A stretch of DNA of 64,000 nt from Calliphora vicina. Its lineage: Eukaryota; Arthropoda; Insecta; Diptera; Calliphoridae. The notes beneath the pieces are model-generated. The model made no database searches. It was not told where the DNA came from and worked only from the letters and a program-made list of their open reading frames with translations. Below, piece after piece: positions 43,300 through 54,183 of this stretch. The translations under genes and the position numbers were made by a program. Positions within the stretch are counted from its first letter, which is position 1; the number at the start of each line of letters is the position of its first letter. The stretch spans positions 38,688,278-38,752,277 of the forward strand of contig NC_088784.1 of the NCBI RefSeq assembly GCF_958450345.1, written 5' to 3'.

Positions 43300-45160
43300 A
43301 ACCTGTTAAGCTTCCCTTCCATAAAGGAAAAAAAAACGTTTGAATATAAATTTTATAAATTGACTATGAATTTTAAATATACGAATACATTAGTGGTTTT
43401 ATGAATACCAATTTGCATTCTAGTGTCGATTATTGTATATTATTTTGATTCTGGTTTACTTAAAACTAAAACCTAAAAAAGAAAGAAAAATCATAATATT
43501 TTCTATAAGTAAATAAGTATGTCTGTATGTACTAAACAGCATTAAAAGACAACCCAGAAACTATGAAATCAAGAAACAAGAAATCATCTAGATACATATA
43601 CATTGTATATAAGTACAAACATCTATCACTAGATTTTCATCACATTGCTTGAAATCTCATTAAAAATATCCTTCCGGCTGCAAACACCATAAATCTGCAA
43701 AAAGTCATCTAGGATTTTCAACTTCAAGAAAACAAGAAACAAAAGTCAGTGAAAAAAAAAATTCAACAACCAACTTTATTTTTTGCCATGGTCACAAGTA
43801 GTGGTAGAAAGAATTAATAAAAGTATGAAAAAAATTTGTCCCACACAACCAGCCACTCATAGAAATAAAACTCTTTTTCCAGTTCTACAATTTTCTTTAA
43901 ATGTGTCGCATAAAAACACAACCACACACAATTTCATTCAGCCATCCATCCATCCATCTTGCTGTTTGTTGTTTCAGTATTTATCCATGGCTGAAACAAA
44001 GAAGTTGCAACTCCACCTTCTTTTCTTTTTTTTTGTTGATCTTTGGATAAATATGTATGTCGATGTAAAGAAGAAAAATAAAATAAATCGGACAGACCTG
44101 GCAGACATAAAGTTGGGTCACAGTGTGGATTGTGCCGTAAAATTCCATTTAAAAAGCAATTATTTTGCGTTTATTCAATACAACACCCAGCATCTGTGGC
44201 AGCTGAAACATCCATCCTTCATTGGCGTCGCTCGCAAAACCCGTAAAAGATGCCGTTAACAAAAAAAAAAATAAAGAAAAAAACACAAAACGCACCAATA
44301 TTTAAAGGACTACTACTGACTGCTTCCTTCCTAGTGATATGTATCTACAGCTGTTTATATAAACTACAAGCAGCAACTACAATTGGAGAAAAAAAATATG
44401 ACAACCAGCGTTAGAGCAAGAATATCATAAGCCCCAAAGGCTATAACTATAATGTTGTCCTCTGATGGCGATGAAAAAGCATATTTTGTATACCATCCAC
44501 TTCCACCTCCATCTCACCAACAATAACACTAATGCTCCCACCGGACTTGGAAAGGAGAAAAAAAAAATTAAGCAAAAATCAAGATGGGAACAAATTAAAG
44601 AAGATTTCTCAAGTATTTGTTTTGGTTTGGTGGTTGGTGACCGGCCAGTCATAAAGTACATAGATTTCGTTTTACGAGTTTGTGGCTGGAATTTATTAAA
44701 AGGCCTTCTTATTAAATACATTAAAACAAAATAAATAAATAATATTACAAACAATTACTTTTTTTTGGAGAAATTTTTAATGGTGCCACCAAAATACAAG
44801 TGCTTATCTTGACATGAGTTGTTATTGTTTTCATTATGTCTTATTATTTGCTTTTTTCATGCATTTGGTAATTTTTTCTCGTTTTTCCTCTTAATATTTT
44901 GGCAACTTTTTGGGCCATAGTTGGAGGTTATTATTTTTTTACTACCCTACAAGTAATTTAAAAGATTATTGTTCTTTAATTTTTGGTTTCAACCACAAGT
45001 GTTGTAATAATTGTGGAGTTTTGTAATAGATTTCCTGTCCTGCATACACAGTGCAACGAGTTCAGATTTTTTTTAAAATCATATGATTTTAATTAAAAAA
45101 GAAAAACAATAATTATAATATTTAAAGATTCTCTGAGCTTTCAAATTGTACTTTGACTTA
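43300..45160. other. Apparently single-copy intergenic DNA
   Basis: Several ORFs (158 codons at 43783-44259, 89 and 109 codons on opposite strands at 44425-44754) are open mainly because of low stop density. They show no domain, no codon pattern I trust and poly-lysine or poly-phenylalanine runs. 43620-44420 has a more complex composition than the transposon-rich areas and could hold UTR or regulatory sequence of a neighbouring gene. Nothing definite can be called. Confidence 0.35.
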
Positions 45161-45164
45161 AAAA

Positions 45165-45445
45165 AAATATTAAGCCTCTAATATAAAGTCATCCTGTATA
45201 AGACCGTTTTAAAACCAATTTGGACATATTGAATTCAATTATTGATCTTATACAAGGGGTCCAATATAAAATTCTTAAAAATTCTTAGGAAAATATCCAC
45301 AGCGACTTGGAAGTGCCATTGGTAAAGGAAATCCGTGAGAAATATATTGTAAAACTGCAAGACAACTTGTGCAGAGCCAAACCCGATAGAGACTCCGTAT
45401 ATCAGATCTACCACGCTAAGATGAGGGCCATTTATCCAAGAAGGC
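45165..45445 (+). pseudogene. Degraded 3' end of jockey-type LINE, part 1
   Basis: The sequence aligns with 42670-43030 of the young LINE. Shared blocks include ATAAAGTCA-CCTGTATAA, AAACCAATTTGGACATAT, GACTTGGAAGTGCCA and AGAGCCAAACC. It has internal deletions and shifts. It is cut at 45445 by the BEL insertion, and the rest of the same copy continues at 52770. Confidence 0.8.
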
Positions 45446-45750
45446 TGTATCGTGAGAGTTTTCACAAAAATTGACCGATGTTAAAATTGAATAAAACTTT
45501 TTTAAAAAATTCGAGAACGAAAAAAATATAAAATTGGTGTTGTTTATTTAGAGTTTAAAAAACAAGTAAGGTTTATTAATTTCAAAATGAAAGATATTTT
45601 TTCAGTATAACAGTTTTTTGTATAAAATTACCCAAGCCTTGTTAAGGTCAAGGGTGTAAAAAACTACTATTTTTTGTAAAAACTATAATGATTAGGGTGT
45701 TACTAATTCATTTAAAATTCATTTTTCTTATATAATGTAATGGCCAAACA
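45446..45750 (-). repeat. 3' LTR of the BEL/Pao element (305 bp)
   Basis: On the plus strand it starts TGTATCGTGAGAG and ends GGCCAAACA, so it keeps TG...CA ends on that strand. I see no difference between it and 52465-52769 on reading the two side by side. Since the element reads on the minus strand, this is its 3' LTR. The flank AAGGC (45441-45445) is one half of the 5-bp target duplication. Confidence 0.95.
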
Positions 45751-45763
45751 TGCCGGGCCCATT
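45751..45763 (-). other. Candidate polypurine-tract region next to 3' LTR
   Basis: On the minus strand AATGGGCCCGGCA abuts the 3' LTR, about 15 nt after the expected pol stop (45779-45781). It is only partly purine, so the call is weak and rests on position. Confidence 0.35.
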
Positions 45764-45778
45764 GAAGGACTTCAGTCT

Positions 45779-46704
45779 TCAATCAATCGGAAGCATAGCT
45801 AGCTTATGGATTGGACGTTTGATGACTCCATTCTTAGTCCTCACTATCCGCTACCCGAATTTTGCCGTCTTGGCCTGGAAAAACGGCTACTACTCGGCCC
45901 GTCAGCCACTGCATTGCTGGCAGATTGTCGTCGTGTACGACGACGATTTTGTCGACGGCGACGTCGGGCATCTCCTCGCACCACCGAGTCCGTGCCTGAA
46001 GGCCCAGGACGTAGTCTCTCACCCAGGATCTCCAAAACGTCTGCTTGAGTGCGGAAATACGCTGCCATCTCTTCAAGCACGACAGCTTGGCCGACTCGTC
46101 TATTGGCAATCCGCTGGGCAGCGTTCGTAGGCTCTCTCCGACTAACAGATGAGCTGGTGTCAGGGCCTCTCCGTCGTTGGGATCGCTGCTGATGGGACAA
46201 ATTGGGCGAGAGTTCAGAACGGCCTCGATTTCGGCTAGCAACGTCGCTAGTTCTTCGGCTGTCAAGAGCGCGCTGCCAACGGTTTTGATCATCAGGTTCT
46301 TGGCTGACTTGACCGCTGCTTCCCACAACCCGCCGAAATGAGGAGCCCTGGGAGGTATGAAGATGAACTCCATCCCTCTGTTGGCTGCGAACAATTCTGC
46401 CTGCTGCAACATTTCTCCTCTGGCCTCTCGTAGCTCCCGGCTGGCTCCGACGAAGTTGGTTGCGTTGTCGCTGTAAATTTTGGCCGGCATCCCTCTCCTG
46501 GCGATGAACCTTTTGAGACATAAAATAAACGAATCGGAAGATAAGTCACTAACTAGTTCTAAATGAACTGCCTTTGAGGTGAAACATATAAATACAGCGA
46601 TATACATTTTTACGGGTGGACGGCCACGAATTTTCAAAGTCACATTCATTGGACCGCAAAAATCTACGCCACATATTTTAAATGGTCGTAAAGCTCTCAC
46701 CCTG
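45779..46704 (-). pseudogene. BEL/Pao integrase segment of pol (frameshifted)
   Basis: A 288-codon frame (46700-45834) encodes the integrase core: GVDFCGP with the first catalytic Asp at residue 13, IYSDNATNF with the second at 78, and FGGLWEAAVKSAK with the Glu at 127. A C-terminal domain with NGRP-free, WQRISALKQTFWRSW-type sequence follows. It is joined to the upstream pol frame by a one-base shift at about 46705-46712. A second shift near 45850 closes the frame early; in the other frame sense codons run on to a TGA at 45779-45781. It integrates cDNA into host DNA in intact relatives. As read, this copy cannot make a continuous polyprotein. Confidence 0.85.
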
Positions 46705-48480
46705 TCACCCTGGCAAATTCCCCATTATTTGATTCAACAGTTTCGGTTTATACATGAAACAATGAATACAATTGCGAACAACTCGACTGCATTCTTCTTT
46801 AGCATTTATTAGCCAGATTTTATCTCGAAGAAGAGCAACTAATGCTTTTGCTCCAGCGTGGCAGTTTTCTAAGTGTAAGTGTCGCAAGTAAATCGCCACA
46901 AAATGACATTTTTTAGGCATCAATAAGGGAAATTTCGCATCATAAGAAATTGCTGCATTCAGCAATCGCCCGCCTACCCTGATAAGTGAAAATTTTAGAT
47001 TCCCTTCTTCAAATTCATGAATAAATGGATTTAATCTCTGTAAGTTTGATTGCAGGACTTGTGAATTGAGAAGATTTTTAATTTCATTGGAATACTCGTA
47101 TTTCTGAATGATTTCAATTATTTTCAAAAATGATAAATTCATTTCAATTGCTGTTGGGTTATTATTTGCAGTATTTAATTTTCCTTTCCGGCAGGATTGG
47201 ATAAATCGCAACACATATGAAAACACTCGAATCAACTTTAGATAGGATGAATGTTTGTTAACCAACTCTATAATAGAGTTTGGTTCTTCAACAGCAAGAA
47301 ATACGTTTGATTTTCTTTTCTCTAATGACATTTGTTCAGCATTCAACATAAAATGTTGATTTTCTGGCCAGTCGTTACTTTCATTAAGTAAAAACGCCGG
47401 GCCCTTGAACCAAATGGAGTCATTGAGATCATCAACATTACAACCCCTAGAAACAATATCGGCAGGATTGTCTCGTGAAGGAACATGTCGCCATATAATT
47501 TGGTCTGACAATTCCTGAATCTCTGCAACACGATTCGATACGAAAGTTGCTAGGGTTGATGGATGTGTCTTAATCCAATGAAGTGTTATTTCGGAATCTG
47601 TCCAGAACGTAACACTTTCAGTTCTACACGACATCATGGTTTTTACTTTAGCCCATACTTTGGCTAATAAATGTGCTGCACATAACTCAAGTCGTGGTAG
47701 CGACTTACTTTTCAAAGGAGCGACTTTAGATTTTGCCGTTAGTAGACGACATGAAATATTATTAGCCACTCTACTTCGAACGTAAATGCAGCAGCCGTAT
47801 GCTCTTATTGAAGCATCTGAAAATCCATGAATTTCGCAATTAGAATGCGAAGCAGTTAACACATGACGGGGAACTTCAATAATATTAATTCTGGATAAAT
47901 TTGTTTTAAAATTCTCCCAGGATGTATAAAGATTCATCGGAATCGATTCATCCCAATCCAATTTCTGTAACCAAAGTTCCTGAAGTAGGACCTTGGCTTT
48001 AATTACAAGAGGGCACAAAAGTCCGAGTGGATCGAATAATCTGGCAGAAACAGATAATATGTTTCGTTTTGTTGCCTTGAGTGAATGAAATGAATCATCC
48101 AACTGATATTTAAAGATATCGCTTTTCGGAAGCCAATAAGTGCCCAACGCTTTTGTAATATTTTCGGTATCATGTAAAGTTTTCTGAATTAGAATGGAAT
48201 CAGCTTTCGATTCGTAGTTTGAAACCCATTTGGTTAAATTAAATCCAGCTGATTTTAATATTTCAGTAACTTGATTCCGTATTGTGTCAAGTTCTTCAAT
48301 TGAATCTGCCCCAGTTAGCAAATCATCGACGTAGAAGTCTCTACGGACAATTTTAGATCCAATCGGTAGCGAGTTTTTGAATTGATTGCTTAAATGTATC
48401 AGGCACCGTATTGCCAAAAATGGTGCCGATGACGTGCCATAAGTAACCGTATTCAGTTTATAAATTTCAAGATTATGTGA
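46705..48480 (-). pseudogene. BEL/Pao RT (C-terminal part)-RNase H segment of pol
   Basis: A 570-codon frame opens (ATG-less in reality) after the internal stop at 48481-48483 and is in the same frame as the gag part. It holds the RT catalytic box YVDD (residues 29-32 of the stretch). RNase H follows, with GFSDAS (D201), LPRLELCAAH (E244), FWTDSE (D274) and PSRDNPAD (D316). Next is the integrase zinc-binding HLHLENCH...CSRVVRNCIHC segment near residues 510-555. It ends at a TGA caused by a one-base shift, just before the integrase core. Confidence 0.88.
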
Positions 48481-50934
48481 TTAACTTTCACGCCAAAGAA
48501 TCAATTGGAATTTTCTATCTGCCTCATCAATCAAAACTTGGCGGTACATTTTTTCAATGTCCGCAGTGACTGCATATTTATGCAAACGAAACCGAATTAA
48601 TGTAGAATACAACTCTTCTTGAACTGTGGGCCCAATCATTAAAAGATCGTTAAGGGAGAGATGTGTAGTAGTTCTACATGAAGCGTCGAAAACAACTCGA
48701 AGTTTCGTTGATATGCTCTGTGGTCGCAATACACACTGATGTGGTATAAAATAATGTGGCGAATCTGGTATTTTATTATCTGTAATAGTCATGTGTCCTA
48801 GCTCAATGTACTCTTTCATAAAATTATTGTACATCTCTTTCATTTTAACATCTTTTGATAGTCGACGTTCGAGCGACAGAAAACGTCGTTTCACTACGTC
48901 GAACGAGCAACCCAAATTTCTTGGATCACCCTTGAAAGGGAGCGACACTTCAAATTTACCGGATGGCAATTGTCTAACAGACTCAATAAACTTTTCTTCG
49001 CACTGTTGATGTTCTATAGGAAGAATATTTCTTTCCTTAGGAATTTCTTCTAATTCCCAAAATCTCTGGACAATTCTATCAAGAGATGTCTCAGTTTCAT
49101 CAATGTCATATGTACTTATGTGGCACGATTCATTGGTGGAAGTCTTACAATTTTTGTATTTACCGGACACAACCCAACCCAGAAGCGTTTTCTGAACAGT
49201 TGGGATGTCGGGACTTCTTCTTATTTGACCAATGCATAACAATTCAAAGAAAATCTCAGCGCCGATCAACATATCAATTTTCTGAGGTTTGAAAAAGTAT
49301 GGATCAGCAAGTTCTATATTATCAGGAATATTCCAGCCAGAAGTAGAAATTACTTTGTCTGGCTGATAACCGGAAATCGATCGAAGAACCCAAAAGTCCG
49401 AAGAAAATTCATGAGAATTTACTCGAGATTTCACAGTTGCCTGAATCTTAAATTTGGCTGCAGAATTAGTTTTCCCTACGCCTACAAGACTGAGATTGTT
49501 TTCTTCCTTCTTTAATTGCAATCGCTGCGAAAGTTCTTCAGTTACAAAATTAATCTGTGAACCAGAGTCCAATAATGCCCTAGCAAATACATATTGCCCG
49601 GATCTGTCCTTTATTTTCACCAAAGCCGTAGCCAAGATAACATTATCTCTATTAGACGATGAGATATTGACAGATGCACTAGGAGGCTGGTCTGGACTGG
49701 AACTTGCCATATCTAAACTCTGCACATTTGTGGCAGCATATTGATGCAAAAGAGTGTGATGCGAGCGATTGCAAACTCGACATTTCGATGCTTTGCACCT
49801 TGTTACTGTGTGGCCTTTTCTCAAGCAATTTATGCAGGCCGGAACACCTTTCACAAAGTCAAAACGTTGTTGAACTGGGATGGCAGAAAAGGATGGACAA
49901 TTTGAAACATAATGTTCAACTGACCTGCAGAAAATACATTTAATGTTGTCCTGCTGTGCATTAGCTTGGCACGAAAATGATTTTCCTTTTCTTCCCGAAT
50001 TATTTTCATTCTTCTTTTGTGTATTTTTATTACTTTGAGGCCGCGAACCGGAAGCTTCTTCAGCCGAAATATGTTGATATCTCCTATTCAGGGCCTCTTC
50101 GCAATCACTCCAAAGGGGCAACTTCTCATAATTAAGTTGTTCTTCCCATTTTGTTCGAGTGATTGGGTCGACTTTTGTCATTACCAGGTGAATTATTATC
50201 GCATTTGTGATTGCCTTGTCATCACCAATTGATAATAGCGAATCATATATTGCAGAAACAGTGTCAATCATGCTCCTCAAAGCTGATGACGAAGGCTTCG
50301 TTATTTCTTGCAAGTGAAACAATTGTCTAATATTATCATAAAAAATAAGACAAGGATTATCGTAAACCCGTTTCAAACTTGCCAAAGCTTTGGAATAGTT
50401 TTGTTCAGTAACTTGGAAAGCCTTTACAGTACCTAGAGCCTCATCAGAGAGACATGAAATCAAATGATTGAATTTTTCTATGTCTGTAAGCGACATATCA
50501 TGATCAACCAAGCTCTCAAACAAACTAATGAAATTTTTGTACTCTGAGTACTTACCGCTAAATTTCGGTAATTTCATTTTTGGAAGGCTGCTATGGTGTG
50601 TGGAACAACCAATAGTGGTATCAAGCATACTTTGTTTTCTACTTGGAGTTAAATATCCAAGAAGTAGACATTTAGTAGACACGCATAAATCTTCTACGGC
50701 AGATCTATCTTCATTTTCAGGATCCAATATATCAATCTCCGATTGATAAGTCATTGCTTGTTCAATATATGAATTTAATATATCCAGACGACATTCTAAT
50801 TCTATTGGATTGAAAGAAATGGTTTTTTCTCTTATAGATCGCCGAACCCGATCAATGTTGTTTAAAACTGTATTTTTCTGTTGGCATAAAGCTTCCAGTC
50901 TACTGGGCTTGCCATTTCTCTTACTAGCTTGCAT
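48481..50934 (-). CDS. BEL/Pao gag-protease-RT (N-terminal part) polyprotein, ended by an internal stop
   Basis: 817 codons from ATG 50934. Residues about 1-100 are a coiled helical start. 115-300 form the gag domain typical of BEL elements (KLPKFSGKYSEYKNFISLF at 121-139). Three zinc knuckles follow: C333-C336-H341-C346, C367-C370-H375-C380 and C385-C388-H392-H397. The aspartic protease LLDSGSQINF has its catalytic Asp at 456. From about 640 the RT begins (LRVVFDASC at 745-753, and AVTADIEKMYRQV with the first RT Asp at 792). The frame ends at TAA (48481-48483), upstream of YVDD, in the middle of RT. The next codons stay in the same frame, so this is a single nonsense change. Gag and protease could still be made. 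Confidence 0.92.
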   Translation of the reverse strand: MQASKRNGKPSRLEALCQQKNTVLNNIDRVRRSIREKTISFNPIELECRLDILNSYIEQAMTYQSEIDILDPENEDRSAVEDLCVSTKCLLLGYLTPSRKQSMLDTTIGCSTHHSSLPKMKLPKFSGKYSEYKNFISLFESLVDHDMSLTDIEKFNHLISCLSDEALGTVKAFQVTEQNYSKALASLKRVYDNPCLIFYDNIRQLFHLQEITKPSSSALRSMIDTVSAIYDSLLSIGDDKAITNAIIIHLVMTKVDPITRTKWEEQLNYEKLPLWSDCEEALNRRYQHISAEEASGSRPQSNKNTQKKNENNSGRKGKSFSCQANAQQDNIKCIFCRSVEHYVSNCPSFSAIPVQQRFDFVKGVPACINCLRKGHTVTRCKASKCRVCNRSHHTLLHQYAATNVQSLDMASSSPDQPPSASVNISSSNRDNVILATALVKIKDRSGQYVFARALLDSGSQINFVTEELSQRLQLKKEENNLSLVGVGKTNSAAKFKIQATVKSRVNSHEFSSDFWVLRSISGYQPDKVISTSGWNIPDNIELADPYFFKPQKIDMLIGAEIFFELLCIGQIRRSPDIPTVQKTLLGWVVSGKYKNCKTSTNESCHISTYDIDETETSLDRIVQRFWELEEIPKERNILPIEHQQCEEKFIESVRQLPSGKFEVSLPFKGDPRNLGCSFDVVKRRFLSLERRLSKDVKMKEMYNNFMKEYIELGHMTITDNKIPDSPHYFIPHQCVLRPQSISTKLRVVFDASCRTTTHLSLNDLLMIGPTVQEELYSTLIRFRLHKYAVTADIEKMYRQVLIDEADRKFQLILWRES

Positions 50935-52443
50935 TTTTGTATTTTTAATTTAACTTTATTCGCAAATAAGTTTTACAAGTATGTATATGGAAGGATCTCA
51001 AGAAAATTTAATTGTTTATTTTAAAGTAAATAACAATTTTCGAGATCTAAAACGATTAAACGACTTCCAACTTGGCTTCGATAAAATTTTAATTTCAGTA
51101 AAATATTGTATAAAATCAAATATTTTTCTGAGCGAATAAAATTATTTTTAAATTCAATTATATTACAATTTAACTTTCTATCAAATTGTTTGCTGGGTTG
51201 TACGTACAAACAAGTTAATATTTGTAATCATAAACAAATGACCTCAAAATCAATATTTTTTCAAGTGTAAAGTTTTTTACTAAAATTATTTTTCAATCTT
51301 ATTTTTAAACAGTAATCACTTTGAACTCAATCCTCAAGCTTTTTTTATAGATAATCATAAATATTACGATTTTATAATTAAAAGGGATATATTTATTTAT
51401 CGAATTATATATTATTTAATTTTCATAAAAGTTTTTCGCTTTAATTTAATTAATTAAAAAATGTTCGCTGGGATGTGTGTTTGTTTTTCTTATGTTGCCT
51501 TCTCTACCATTTACATGTGTTGATCTACGTCACTAACATGTGTAACAGTGGAGCCAAGTCTCAATATCACAACAGCTGCGTACAATAATGCCAAGTTATG
51601 ATCAATCACAATAATTGTAATTAGTAGGTTACAAAAAGGAACAACTCTGTTAATTTGGCGAATGTCGGTAATAAACAAACAGCACAATAATAATTAAAGT
51701 GAAAGTAAAATTTGGAAAATGGTAAGTATTAGTTACTAATTATTATTAAATTCTATTTTCCAGGAAAATTAAACAAATTTAAAGCAAGGAGAGCTGAGTG
51801 TAAATATAAGAGAAAAATTAAGAGAAAACCGATCGAGATCAAGTTAATTGTAAATTTAATAATGAAGTTTTGTGTAATTTTCTTTTTGACAATAAATTTA
51901 TCAAAAATATTTAATTGTGTTTTATTTAATGTTTCACTTCTCAGGGCGAATAATATAATAAATTGGTAAGAAAAAATAATCGTGTGGAATAAACTTGCGG
52001 AACGTGAATTTATTTTGTATTAAAATAAAAAAGTATTTTATATACTTCGTATTTATACGCGAGTCTCACACAAATTATTTATTCTTGAATACCTGGTTGT
52101 TGTTCTGTTGTTGGTTTGAACTTCCCTTTTCTTTTAGACACAAGCAGCAGTTGCAGTGCATTTGGATGCTCCTTTTTTATTTTGGGATGAAAGGCGAAGG
52201 TGTTTATTTTTGGTTTGGTAAAATGTTTTTATTATAATGTTATTAACCGTGTGTTTTAATAACGATCGCGATTAATTTAACAATAATTGTTTTATAATTT
52301 TATTTATTTTTTCAATACTTGAAATTGTTTCTTAAAGCACAAGCACTTTGTTGTTTTAATTGTTTGGTTTTTATATAGCGAGAATTGTACAATTTTAGTA
52401 TGTACGAATTTTTGAAAATGTTTGTTTTAATTGTTTTAAATCG
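50935..52443 (-). other. 5' leader of the BEL/Pao element
   Basis: About 1.5 kb between the primer site and the gag ATG without a conserved ORF. It is AT-rich and presumably includes the packaging signal of the element. It may also contain splice or promoter elements, but none is recognisable. Confidence 0.6.
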
Positions 52444-52461
52444 GTCCATGCTCGGGCGCCA
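52444..52461 (-). other. Primer-binding site, Lys-type tRNA
   Basis: On the minus strand TGGCGCCCGAGCATGGAC lies 3 nt after the 5' LTR. TGGCGCCCGA is the start of the tRNA-Lys(UUU) complement used by several retroelements. The last eight bases differ in two places from the best-known version of that site, so a fly tRNA-Lys isoacceptor is the likely primer. Confidence 0.8.
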
Positions 52462-52464
52462 AAA

Positions 52465-52769
52465 TGTATCGTGAGAGTTTTCACAAAAATTGACCGATGT
52501 TAAAATTGAATAAAACTTTTTTAAAAAATTCGAGAACGAAAAAAATATAAAATTGGTGTTGTTTATTTAGAGTTTAAAAAACAAGTAAGGTTTATTAATT
52601 TCAAAATGAAAGATATTTTTTCAGTATAACAGTTTTTTGTATAAAATTACCCAAGCCTTGTTAAGGTCAAGGGTGTAAAAAACTACTATTTTTTGTAAAA
52701 ACTATAATGATTAGGGTGTTACTAATTCATTTAAAATTCATTTTTCTTATATAATGTAATGGCCAAACA
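52465..52769 (-). repeat. 5' LTR of the BEL/Pao element (305 bp)
   Basis: Apparently identical to 45446-45750. It is the 5' LTR with respect to the minus-strand element and should contain its promoter. It is followed on the plus strand by AAGGC (52770-52774), the second half of the target duplication. Confidence 0.95.
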
Positions 52770-52857
52770 AAGGCTCTCTTGTTAGAGAGCAACTAGTGAT
52801 AAGATTTAAATACTTATTGTAAGGCCTATAGAAGGTAGATTCAATAAATAAATAAAA
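52770..52857 (+). pseudogene. Degraded 3' end of jockey-type LINE, part 2
   Basis: GCTCTCTTGTTAGAGAGCAA, ATAAGATTTAAATACTTATT and TTCAATAAATAAATAAAACG match the 3' UTR of the young LINE (43027-43135). It continues the copy cut at 45445 by the BEL element. Confidence 0.85.
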
Positions 52858-52984
52858 CGTAATAATATTTTTTTATTATCTGTCATTTTTAGACTTATGA
52901 AATATTAATTTTTCATCTTAACTAGATGCATCAATCTGAAATTATGTACGACTTAAATTTTGAACTTTAATTTAGAAACATTTG

Positions 52985-53670
52985 TACAGTATAAATCTAT
53001 TTAAAGCATTGACCTTTTCCCATCTTTCTGGCAACATATGGATTCCGAGCAAAAATAACTGCTCATCTTTTGAGGCCATGGGCGAAAATATTGCAGTATC
53101 GGATAGTCTGTTCTGAAGTGAAGCGTATTCCAGAGAGAGATTACTGCATATTCTGGTGGTTTTTCGGCCAATGATCGCTTCAAACGAATCACTTGCGTTC
53201 GGTACAAAAGCCCTGTGATGGTCTCGTCAGATTTCCCACCAAATACAGAAAATTACCTTAGCGCCATGGATATTTGACTTTGGTGTCGATTTGCCTGGTT
53301 GGCCAGGCTTCACATACGATCTCCTAGGCTTCGGGTTATCGTAATGGATCCATTTTTAATCGTATGTAATGATACGGTGCAAAAATGATTTACTTTTACA
53401 GCGTTCAAACATCGTTTTGGACATGCAAAATAGTCTTTCAAGGACTCTAGGCGTCAATTCGTATGGTACCAAATGTACCTGCTTGTGGATGAATCCTACG
53501 TTTTTAAATTGCTGCTTGAGTAGATCCCAATGATTTTGCAAATTTTACAAGAAACTTCATGGAATACTTTCTTCAATTCGTGGTCTTCAAACTTTTTTGG
53601 CTGGAACATGGAACACTTTCAACATAATCTTTGATAAGCAATCGGTGTGCTTCAATACTGTTCGGCATTT
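52985..53670 (-). pseudogene. mariner transposase relic, minus strand
   Basis: Minus-strand frames read LLKQQFKNVGFIHKQVHLV and PYELTPRVLERLFCMSKTM, then after a break KWIHYDNPKPRRSYVKPGQP-like codons. Further down come YRTQVIRLKRSLAEKPPEYA and MLPERWEKV-type sequence (CCQKDGKR). These are mariner transposase blocks in order. Stops and shifts are many. This relic is related to the one at 26180-26795 but extends further upstream (HTH part). Confidence 0.8.
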
Positions 53671-53984
53671 TCCGAAAATCACTTTATCAAGCATAAATAT
53701 CTTAAAAATGTTTGTATTCAAATAAGATTCAATACAAATAAGTTTCATATCAAAAGAAAACTGTTTATAATCATATACTCGGTATTATTAAATTTCGAAT
53801 TCCTTCTTTATTCACGAGATAGTCTGCTATCAATGGCTCTCGAACTATGTAAATATCAAATTTTGACAGGAGTCCACTGACAGATGCCTGTTGACAGGAG
53901 CAGTGTTACCCTTTCAATTAAGAGTCGGGATATTAAAAAAAAAATTATTCTTTGGGTTTTTTAATTTAGAATTTCCAAAATACA

Positions 53985-54007
53985 TATGTACATACATACA
54001 TACATAC

Positions 54008-54038
<31 letters not shown>

Positions 54039-54183
54039 TGTATGTATGTATGTATGTATGTATGTATGTATGTATGTATGTATGTATGTATGTATGTATG
54101 TATGTATGTATGTATGTATGTATGTATGTATGTATGTATGTATGTATGTATGTATGTATGTATGTATGTATGTATGTATGTAT
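53985..54183. repeat. (GTAT)n microsatellite, left part
   Basis: A short TACA/CATA run (53985-54010) turns into about 175 bp of perfect GTAT repeats up to 54183. The tract continues after the 1.0-kb element at 55185. The flip from CATA to TATG makes a palindromic start. Confidence 0.95.

Larger units (their letters stand above)
45446..52769 (-). mobile_element. BEL/Pao LTR retrotransposon, 7.3 kb, very recent
   Basis: Two 305-bp LTRs that look identical enclose gag-protease-RT-RNase H-integrase in the BEL order, read on the minus strand. The target duplication is AAGGC at 45441-45445 and 52770-52774. A Lys-type primer site lies 3 nt inside the 5' LTR. A leader of about 1.5 kb (50935-52443) precedes gag. 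The pol frame carries one internal stop and two frameshifts. The host of the insertion is an old LINE tail. No envelope-like ORF follows integrase. Confidence 0.95.

Noticed and set aside
43783..44754. ORFs of 158, 109 and 89 codons
   Set aside because: Opposite-strand overlap, poly-Phe and poly-Lys runs and no recognisable motif. Likely chance in A/T-rich, low-stop sequence.
45750..46130. 126- and 80-codon plus-strand frames and 225-codon minus-strand frame over the integrase
   Set aside because: They are shadows of the BEL integrase coding strand in other frames, open because this part is GC-rich.
48791..50746. Several plus-strand ORFs of 68-96 codons
   Set aside because: Antisense shadows of the BEL gag-pol frame.
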